From contig JAGVUH010000382.1 in assembly GCA_019136395.1 (NCBI GenBank), positions 1 to 7,812 on the forward strand: DNA of 7,812 nt, read 5' to 3'. The position numbers were made by a program, and so were the translations under genes. The notes under the pieces were generated by a model that had not been told where the DNA came from, did not search any database, and was given only the letters and a program-made list of their open reading frames with translations. This DNA is from Gammaproteobacteria bacterium (GTDB taxonomy: Bacteria; Pseudomonadota; Gammaproteobacteria; Chromatiales; Chromatiaceae). The first letter of the stretch is position 1. Every line of letters begins with the position of its first letter. Of this stretch, positions 1-4,818 are shown piece by piece.

Positions 1-123
1 CAAGAGCGCGGTATGCACGGCCGCGAGCCGCCGCGCCGCCTCCGCCTGGACGGGGTCATAGGCGGCAAAGCCGGTTTCCGGGTCGACGAAGCTGGCCGGG
101 GTGATACTAGTGTCAAGGTTCAT
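1..123 (-). CDS. N-terminal fragment of an unrecognised protein (cut by window edge)
   Basis: Reading leftwards from an ATG at 123-121, 41 codons stay open to the window edge. The peptide begins MNLDTSITPASF and continues with a VDPETGFAAYDP segment, then an Ala/Arg-rich, probably helical stretch. I do not recognise the family. There is no signal peptide or membrane segment in the visible part. The bases just upstream (tctttcgccggcc on the coding strand) contain no Shine-Dalgarno match. The frame is also open further upstream into the toxin region, so the start is chosen only because it is the first ATG in sight. The codons are GC-rich at third positions, as in the rest of the window, which supports real coding. 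The gene starts 55 nt after the toxin stop on the same strand, so it could be read through from the toxin-antitoxin promoter. The function cannot be assigned from 41 residues. Confidence 0.5.
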   Translation of the reverse strand, partial: MNLDTSITPASFVDPETGFAAYDPVQAEAARRLAAVHTALL

Positions 124-178
124 GGCCGGCGAAAGATAACAAACCTGGCCGGTGCTTGTCCGTCCCGCCTTGATGGCC

Positions 179-466
179 CTATCTGGCTGCGGAACTCTGC
201 TTCAGGTCGCGGTAAAAGTTCTCGTGAGGGCCGACGGCCAACAAGGTGCGCGTCGTTTCACTTGAAAGGTAGGCGAGCAGGAACTGCTGATGGACGCAGT
301 CGAACTTGTACACCCTGACTCCGGCGAGGTCACCCTTCTTTTCCGCGCCGAGGGAGGGATCGGCCAGGATCTCGCGGATGGCGGCATGGACGGCAGCACG
401 CTGGTTAGGGTGCAGTTTCTTGTAGACCCGCTTGAAAGACGGTCGCTGTTGCAGCGTGACGTTCAT
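179..466 (-). CDS. Type II toxin, RelE/ParE superfamily (ParE-like)
   Basis: This 95-residue basic protein has the size and layout of a RelE/ParE-fold toxin. An N-terminal beta strand (VTLQQRPSFKRVYKKL) leads into a helical hairpin (residues about 18-36, HPNQRAAVHAAIREILADP). A compact sheet follows with VRVYKFDCVHQQFLLAYL (about 50-67), then RTLLAVGPHENFYRDLK (about 73-89). The last segment is typical of the ParE-like toxins that pair with ParD-like antitoxins. RelE/ParE proteins act in the cytoplasm, either as ribosome-dependent mRNA interferases or as gyrase poisons; the sequence alone does not say which applies here. The ATG overlaps the antitoxin TGA by 4 nt (ATGA, 466-463), so the two genes are translationally coupled, as is usual in antitoxin-first modules. 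A weak CCGGA precedes the start. The stop is TAG at 181-179. The family call is confident; the target is unknown. Confidence 0.85.
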   Translation of the reverse strand: MNVTLQQRPSFKRVYKKLHPNQRAAVHAAIREILADPSLGAEKKGDLAGVRVYKFDCVHQQFLLAYLSSETTRTLLAVGPHENFYRDLKQSSAAR

Positions 467-675
467 GCGTCCGGCAATTCAAAGGGCTCGGATTCTTCCT
501 CCATGGCTTGCAGGGTATCGCGCACGAATTCGATCGGTAGATCGGGATTATCAAGCGCGGCACGTCCCACCTTGGCCCAGTAAGACACCTGTTGCGAAAT
601 AGAACGCATCTCGGCCTTGGCACGCACCTTCGCGGTTTCGTACAAGGCATCGTCGATTCGGATCGAAACACTCAT
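463..675 (-). CDS. ParD-like antitoxin of type II toxin-antitoxin module
   Basis: This acidic protein of 70 residues (72 if translation starts at the ATG at 681) sits directly upstream of the toxin. It opens with SVSIRIDDALYETAKVRAKA, a ribbon-helix-helix pattern: one short strand (SVSIRI) and a helix, followed by SISQQVSYWAKVGRAAL as the second helix. The tail (DTLQAMEEESEPFELPDA) is strongly acidic and probably wraps the basic toxin. ParD-like antitoxins neutralise the partner by binding it and repress their own operon by binding palindromes in the promoter. Start choice: two in-frame ATGs lie at 681 and 675. The only Shine-Dalgarno-like run, GGGG at 688-685, is 3 nt from the first and 9 nt from the second, so I favour 675, giving MSVSIRIDD. 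The stop codon is embedded in the toxin start. The strong promoter and palindrome upstream fit autoregulation. Confidence 0.83.
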   Translation of the reverse strand: MSVSIRIDDALYETAKVRAKAEMRSISQQVSYWAKVGRAALDNPDLPIEFVRDTLQAMEEESEPFELPDA

Positions 676-688
676 GGCCATCTACCCC

Positions 689-703
689 GTGGCAAATTGC
701 CAC
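689..703. promoter_or_regulatory. 15-bp palindrome, probable antitoxin operator
   Basis: GTGGCAAATTGCCAC is a perfect inverted repeat (7-bp arms around one central base). It spans the predicted transcription start and ends 13 nt before the antitoxin ATG at 675. A second, imperfect dyad overlaps it on the promoter side at 698-714: TGCC, the palindrome ACAATTGT, then AGGCA, which covers the -10 box. Two adjoining dyads sharing TGCC/GGCA half-sites suit cooperative binding by a ribbon-helix-helix dimer. The operator role is inferred from position and from the habit of the family. Confidence 0.65.
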
Positions 704-704
704 A

Positions 705-732
705 ATTGTAGGCACGATTACCCTGGAGTCAA
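705..732 (-). promoter_or_regulatory. Sigma70-like promoter of the toxin-antitoxin operon
   Basis: On the minus strand a TTGACT -35 element (732-727) is followed by a 16-nt spacer and a TACAAT -10 element (710-705). Each hexamer matches the sigma70 consensus at five of six positions. Transcription would start near 698, giving a leader of roughly 23 nt before the ATG at 675. This is the only well-formed promoter I could find in the window. Confidence 0.75.
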
Positions 733-852
733 ACTCAGGCAAGGGAAGCTCTTTAAAACAGCCTCTTTCACGATGAGTGGAATGCTCGATATCTCCGCCA
801 GTGGCGCGGATAATGCCCTACCCGCCCCAGTCCGGGGCTCAGTCCATCACGC

Positions 853-857
853 GGGAG
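853..857 (+). promoter_or_regulatory. Ribosome binding site of the CMD-Rieske gene
   Basis: GGGAG lies 7 nt before the ATG at 865. It is the best Shine-Dalgarno match ahead of any gene in this window and fixes the start of the gene. Confidence 0.6.
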
Positions 858-864
858 TATCAGC

Positions 865-1491
865 ATGAGCGACGCACTCAACTATCTGGTCAAGGTTCGC
901 CCCGAGGCCATGACCGGCTATTTCACCTTCCTCAAGAAGGCCGGTGACCATCTGGATGTCCGCACCCGGGACCTGATCTCGGTCATCACCAAGGTCGCCG
1001 TCCAGACCGAGCCCGGCTTCAAGCAGTATCTGACCCGGGCCCTGCGCAATGGCGCCACCCCCCACGAGATCATCGACGCCCTGCTCATGGCCTTCCCGGT
1101 CCTGGGCCTGGCCAAGATCGTCTGGGCCACGGACATCCTACTGAAGATGGACCTGCCTGAGTTCCGCCCGGAAAACCTGGGCGCCGAGCCCCAGTGGCAT
1201 GACCTAGCCGCCGTCTCCGACCTTGCGGATGGCGAGGTGTCCTTCGCCGAAGCCGACGGCCGCTCTCTTTATATCTACCGCCAGGGCGAGGACTTCCGGG
1301 TCTACGACTCCCGTTGTCCCCATCAGGAAACCAACATCCCCCATCTGGCCCTGGTCGACGGCCGCCTGACCTGCCCCAAACACCACTGGGCCTTCGACCT
1401 CACCACCGGCGACTGCGTCGAGGTCGGTAACCGGCCCCTGCGCCGCTTCGACCACAAGGTCGAGGAAGGCCGGCTGCTGGCCCATTGGTAG
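865..1491 (+). CDS. Fusion of carboxymuconolactone decarboxylase/AhpD-like domain and Rieske [2Fe-2S] ferredoxin domain
   Basis: This 208-residue cytoplasmic protein has two domains. Residues about 5-95 form an all-helical CMD/AhpD-like fold (TRDLISVITKVAVQTEPGF, then RALRNGATPHEIIDALLMAF). Residues about 108-208 form a Rieske domain. Its cluster ligands are visible as C151-P-H153 and C170-P-K-H173. There are no extra disulfide cysteines, so it resembles the ferredoxin-type Rieske proteins of oxygenases; the CPHQE and CPKHHWAFD segments recall toluene-4-monooxygenase ferredoxin TmoC. In the CMD domain, the position where AhpD carries its CxxC and downstream His reads TEPGFKQYL. The protein's only cysteines are C151, C170 and C184, so AhpD-type thiol chemistry is excluded. 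The CMD part probably oligomerises the protein or binds a ligand, while the Rieske part carries electrons. No oxygenase or reductase lies beside it, so the partner is unknown. The domain calls are strong; the role is open. Confidence 0.9.
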   Translation: MSDALNYLVKVRPEAMTGYFTFLKKAGDHLDVRTRDLISVITKVAVQTEPGFKQYLTRALRNGATPHEIIDALLMAFPVLGLAKIVWATDILLKMDLPEFRPENLGAEPQWHDLAAVSDLADGEVSFAEADGRSLYIYRQGEDFRVYDSRCPHQETNIPHLALVDGRLTCPKHHWAFDLTTGDCVEVGNRPLRRFDHKVEEGRLLAHW

Positions 1492-1503
1492 GCGCGGAGT
1501 CGT

Positions 1504-1540
1504 CCGCCTGACGGCGGGGTGGCCAGAAATTTGGCCATCC
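1504..1540 (+). promoter_or_regulatory. Two overlapping, mutually exclusive hairpins ahead of the AlbA_2 gene
   Basis: Hairpin A is CCGCC-TGAC-GGCGG (1504-1517). Hairpin B is GGGTGGCCA (1517-1525), a 6-nt loop GAAATT, then TGGCCATCC (1532-1540), giving a 9-bp stem with one G-T pair. TGGCCA is itself a palindrome, so it also counts as a direct repeat. The stems share base 1517, so they cannot both be complete. There is no T-run after either stem, so this is not a canonical intrinsic terminator. It could attenuate read-through from the gene ending at 1491, affect translation of the next gene, or be a protein-binding dyad. The function is inference. Confidence 0.3.
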
Positions 1541-1581
1541 TGATCCGGTTCATGGACGACGCCGACCCCTGTCATGCATCC

Positions 1582-3486
1582 ATGACCGGCCAGGCCATTA
1601 ACCCTCTCGACATTCTCATCCAGCTTGACTGGGCTGAGGGCGATGATCTGGAATTCAAATCGGCCCAGGGTGGCTTACCAAAGAGCCTGTGGGAGACCTA
1701 TAGCGCCATGGCCAACAGCCACGGCGGGGTGATTCTGCTGGGCGTTGAAGATAACGGGCGGGTGAGCGGCGTGCGCGAGCCGCGCAAGCTCAAGAAAGCC
1801 TTTTGGGATACGGTCAACAATCGCGGCAAGGTCAACCTCAATCTCTGCGGCGATGCTGATGTCGCAGAGATATCGCATCCGGATGGGCTCATTCTCGCCA
1901 TCCGGGTGCCGCAGGCATCGCGCAATCAGCGTCCAATCTTTCTTGGCCAAAACCCGCTCACGGGAACCTATCGGCGCAATGATGAGGGCGATTATCGCTG
2001 CACCGAGCAGGAGGTCGGTCGGATGCTCTCCGACCGGGCCGAGGAACCTGCGGACAACCGCATTCTGGAAGGCTTTGACATGGACGATCTAGACCTGCGC
2101 AGCGTTAACCAGTACCGCCAGCGCTTCGCTTCTCATAAACCGACCCACCCCTGGTTGAGCGAGGACGACAAGGGCTTCCTGACCAAGCTCGGCGGCTGGC
2201 GGTCTGACCGTAAGCGTGGCACGGAGGGATTGACGGTAGCGGGACTCTTGATGTTTGGTCGCGATGAGCCCTTACGCGAAGGCTTGCCTGGTTACCACGT
2301 GGATTACCGGGAGCGGCTTTCCCGCGACCCCGCCGTGCGCTGGAGTGATCGGCTCACCGCCGATGGTACCTGGCATCCCAATCTGTTCCAGTTCTATTTG
2401 CGGGTAGCGCAGCGCCTGTTGACTGACCTGAAGCTACCCTTTCAGCTTGATGCCGATCTTTTTCGTAAAGGCGAAACCGAAGTCCACGAGGCGATCCGTG
2501 AGGCCCTGGTCAACGCCCTGATTCATGCTGATTACCAGGGTCAGGGTGGCATCGTGGTGGAAAAGCTCCACGACGCCTTCGAGTTTTCCAACCCTGGCAC
2601 CCTGCTGGTCTCCTTCGATCAGTTGTTGCGGGGTAACGTCAGCGAGTGCCGCAACAAAGCCTTGCAAACCATGTTCATGCTGATCGGTACGGCGGAAAAG
2701 GCCGGTTCCGGGGTGGACAAGATGCTTAGGGGATGGGCCTCGCAGCATTGGCGGTCGCCGATCGTCCGGGAGCAGATGCAGCCGGACCGGGTCACCTGGC
2801 GCCTGCCCATGGTAAGCCTGATCCCCGAGGAATCGCTGGCGAGGCTGGGAGGGATTTTCGGTAACAAATTTAATCAGTTCAACAAATACGAAGTTCAGGC
2901 CCTGGTTACGGCCGACGTCGAGGGTAGCGTCGACAATGCGCGTATGCGCCAAATTTGCGTGCTCCACGCGGCGGACGTGACCCGACTGCTGCAGGGCCTG
3001 GTAGCCAAGGGAGCGCTGGCGCAGATGGGACAGGGACGGTGGAGCCGCTACCGGTTGCCCGACGCTGTCCACTCCGAGAATAAGGCATGGGACTCCATAC
3101 ATAACCGTGAAGGCTCCCTACCTAAGGCCGATGACTTCCTACCTAGCGACGTTAACTCCCTACCTAGCGACACCAGCTCCCTACCTAGGGCTGATGACTC
3201 CCTACCTACCTTCGAGCTGTTAGCACTCGCGATGCCGTCACGACGACAAAAGCGACTCACTCCTTCTGAGATGGAGCAAATCATCCTGAGACTCTGCGAA
3301 GGTCGTTGGCTAACACGTCACGAACTAGCGGTCATTCTTGACCGCAACTCGGAGAGCCTGCGTCAGCGCTTTTTGTATCCAATGGTAGTGCATGGCCTCT
3401 TGCGGCTGCGTTACCCCGACAAACCCAACCGGGCGGATCAGGCCTATACCGCTGACAACTTGGAAAAGGAAAACCCGGTTGCCTGA
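1582..3486 (+). CDS. RecG-like / Schlafen AlbA_2 domain ATP-binding protein
   Basis: Counted from the ATG at 1582, this is a 634-residue protein of the group often annotated as putative transcriptional regulator or RecG-like helicase, although it has no helicase motor. Residues about 13-150 are an AlbA_2 (Schlafen-type) nucleic-acid-binding domain, with DDLEFKSA and the Gly-rich ANSHGGVILLGVEDNG. Residues about 290-400 look like a GHKL-type HATPase: EAIREALVNALIHADY is the N-box helix, FSNPG a G-box, and EKAGSGVDKM a later conserved motif. A winged-helix segment follows (about 450-492), then a repeat linker of SLP heptads (512-546), then a second helix-turn-helix-like tail. Start: in-frame GTG 1519, ATG 1552 and ATG 1582 all lack a good Shine-Dalgarno. 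1582 was chosen because family members begin about 15-25 residues before the LEFK motif. Its base composition is less GC-rich than sbcDC. It lies 39 nt before sbcD. The biochemical role is unknown. Confidence 0.85.
   Translation: MTGQAINPLDILIQLDWAEGDDLEFKSAQGGLPKSLWETYSAMANSHGGVILLGVEDNGRVSGVREPRKLKKAFWDTVNNRGKVNLNLCGDADVAEISHPDGLILAIRVPQASRNQRPIFLGQNPLTGTYRRNDEGDYRCTEQEVGRMLSDRAEEPADNRILEGFDMDDLDLRSVNQYRQRFASHKPTHPWLSEDDKGFLTKLGGWRSDRKRGTEGLTVAGLLMFGRDEPLREGLPGYHVDYRERLSRDPAVRWSDRLTADGTWHPNLFQFYLRVAQRLLTDLKLPFQLDADLFRKGETEVHEAIREALVNALIHADYQGQGGIVVEKLHDAFEFSNPGTLLVSFDQLLRGNVSECRNKALQTMFMLIGTAEKAGSGVDKMLRGWASQHWRSPIVREQMQPDRVTWRLPMVSLIPEESLARLGGIFGNKFNQFNKYEVQALVTADVEGSVDNARMRQICVLHAADVTRLLQGLVAKGALAQMGQGRWSRYRLPDAVHSENKAWDSIHNREGSLPKADDFLPSDVNSLPSDTSSLPRADDSLPTFELLALAMPSRRQKRLTPSEMEQIILRLCEGRWLTRHELAVILDRNSESLRQRFLYPMVVHGLLRLRYPDKPNRADQAYTADNLEKENPVA
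3115..3207 (+). repeat. In-frame 21-bp tandem repeat (4 units plus the first 9 bp of a fifth) encoding SLP heptads
   Basis: Units begin at 3115, 3136, 3157, 3178 and 3199. Each starts TCCCTACCT (one has TTC in place of TCC), followed by a variable 12-bp part (AAGGCCGATGAC, AGCGACGTTAAC, AGCGACACCAGC, AGGGCTGATGAC). They encode SLPKADD, FLPSDVN, SLPSDTS, SLPRADD and SLP. All five leucines are CTA and all five prolines CCT, although CTG/CTC and CCC/CCG dominate elsewhere in the window. Conservation of the third positions points to duplication at the DNA level rather than selection on protein alone. It sits in the linker between the two C-terminal DNA-binding-like segments of the AlbA_2 protein. 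Confidence 0.85.
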
Positions 3487-3525
3487 CCTTGACTCTCCCC
3501 GAACCACCTTCCCGAGAGCCCCGGG

Positions 3526-4803
3526 ATGAGAATCCTCCACACTTCCGACTGGCACCTGGGGCGAACCCTTTACGGCCGCCAACGCTACGACGAGTTCGCG
3601 GCCTTTCTGGACTGGCTGGCGGCGCTGATCGAGCGGGAAGGCGTGACGGTCCTGCTGGTGGCGGGGGATGTCTTCGACACCAGCACCCCCACTCATCGGG
3701 CCCAGGAACTCTATTACCGCTTCCTGTGCCGGGTGGCGACCTCGCCCTGTCGTCATGTGGTGGTGGTCGCGGGCAATCACGATTCCCCCACCTTTCTGGA
3801 GGCCCCCAAGGAATTGCTGCGGGCCCTGGACGTCCACGTCATCGGCAGCGCGGCGGAGAATCCGGCGGACGAGGTCCTGGTGCTGCGCGACCCGGCCGGG
3901 ACACCGGAGCTGATCATCTGCGCCGTGCCCTACCTGCGGGACCGGGATATCCGGCGGGTCGAGGCCGGGGAGGACAGTGCTGACAAGGAGATCAGGTTGA
4001 TCCGAGGCATCCGCGACCACTATGCCAGCGTCACCGCCCTGGCCGAGGCCCGGCGCGCGGAGCTAGGGGCCGAGATCCCCCTGGTGGCCATGGGCCACCT
4101 CTTCACCGCCGGAGGTAAGACCTTGGAAGGCGACGGGGTAAGGGAGCTGTACGTCGGCTCCCTCGCCCACGTCAGCCCGGGCATCTTTCCCGCCAGCCTG
4201 GATTACCTGGCCCTGGGTCACCTCCACGTCCCCCAACGGGTCGGCGGCGCCGAGACCCGCCGCTACAGCGGCTCTCCCCTGCCCATGGGCTTCGGCGAGG
4301 CCCGGCAGGAAAAGAGCCTCTGCCTGGTGGAATGGGAAAAAGGAAACGGCGGTCGGCCAGGGTGCCGCGTCCGCCTCATCCCCATCCCGGTCTTCCAACC
4401 CCTCGAACGTATCCAGGGCGACTGGGACCGGCTGGCCGAGCGGCTGAAGGAACTGGTGGCCGCCAAGTCTCCGACCTGGATCGAGGTGATCTACGAGGGC
4501 GAGACGCTGATTGGTGATCTGCGCGAACGTCTGGAGGCGCTCCTGGCCATAACGGAGGACCCCCCCACGCGGAAGGAAACCACCACGCGCCCCGAAATCC
4601 TGCGCATCCGGAACAACCGCCTCGTCCAGGGGGTACTGGAGCAGATACACGACGAGGAAAGCCTGGGGGACTTGGACGAACTGGAGGTCTTCGCTCGCTG
4701 CTTGGAGGCTCAGGGTGTCGTGGCGGAGCAGCAAGCGGACCTGCTAGGGGCCTACCGGGAGATCCTGGCCACGTTCCACCACGCTGACCCTCTGGCGGAC
4801 TAG
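3526..4803 (+). CDS. sbcD: Exonuclease SbcCD subunit D (Mre11-family nuclease)
   Basis: This 425-residue protein is the metallophosphoesterase subunit of the SbcCD complex, which acts on the chromosome as a Mn-dependent double-strand exonuclease and hairpin endonuclease. The metal-binding motifs are in canonical order: SDWHLGR (D8, H10), GDVFD (D48), GNHD (N84, H85, D86), GHLF (H191) and GHLHVPQ (H232, H234). No catalytic residue appears lost. Residues about 1-270 are the phosphoesterase domain. The remainder, with an IPVFQPLERIQGDWDRL segment and a helical tail, fits the SbcD capping and SbcC-binding region. The length is slightly above that of the Escherichia coli protein (about 400). The start is the ATG at 3526, beginning MRILHTSDWH as is typical of the family; a weak GAGAG lies 7 nt upstream. 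The gene is followed after 15 nt by sbcC, so the two form an operon. Confidence 0.96.
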   Translation: MRILHTSDWHLGRTLYGRQRYDEFAAFLDWLAALIEREGVTVLLVAGDVFDTSTPTHRAQELYYRFLCRVATSPCRHVVVVAGNHDSPTFLEAPKELLRALDVHVIGSAAENPADEVLVLRDPAGTPELIICAVPYLRDRDIRRVEAGEDSADKEIRLIRGIRDHYASVTALAEARRAELGAEIPLVAMGHLFTAGGKTLEGDGVRELYVGSLAHVSPGIFPASLDYLALGHLHVPQRVGGAETRRYSGSPLPMGFGEARQEKSLCLVEWEKGNGGRPGCRVRLIPIPVFQPLERIQGDWDRLAERLKELVAAKSPTWIEVIYEGETLIGDLRERLEALLAITEDPPTRKETTTRPEILRIRNNRLVQGVLEQIHDEESLGDLDELEVFARCLEAQGVVAEQQADLLGAYREILATFHHADPLAD

Positions 4804-4818
4804 GGACCCCGTCGGGCC

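Noticed and set aside
766..794. Possible promoter for the Rieske fusion gene (TTTCAC, 17 nt, ATATCT)
   Set aside because: Both hexamers match the consensus poorly and nothing else supports them, so no promoter was assigned.
824..838. GCCCC-AGTCC-GGGGC hairpin before the Rieske fusion gene as a terminator
   Set aside because: The 5-bp stem has no T-run and lies in the leader just ahead of the ribosome site; stems this short are expected by chance in GC-rich DNA.
617..868. 83-codon plus-strand frame across the toxin-antitoxin promoter
   Set aside because: It runs antisense to the antitoxin start, covers the promoter and operator, and has no recognisable protein features.
2434..3102. 222-codon minus-strand frame opposite the HATPase region
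   Set aside because: Antisense shadow of the conserved N-box and G-box coding region.
3115..3207. Possible CRISPR array
   Set aside because: The units are contiguous 21-bp in-frame copies with no unique spacers of regular length and no cas genes nearby.
3489..3517. TTGACT before sbcD as a promoter -35 box
   Set aside because: No -10-like hexamer occurs at 16-18 nt (the sequence there is CCGAGA), so it was not called.
3489..3983. 164-codon plus-strand frame overlapping the start of sbcD
   Set aside because: It overlaps sbcD in another frame, gives a Gly/Arg/Pro-rich translation, and conflicts with the metallophosphoesterase motifs.
3325..4020. 231-codon minus-strand frame across the AlbA_2 end and sbcD start
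   Set aside because: It crosses two genes with recognised motifs and is an antisense shadow.
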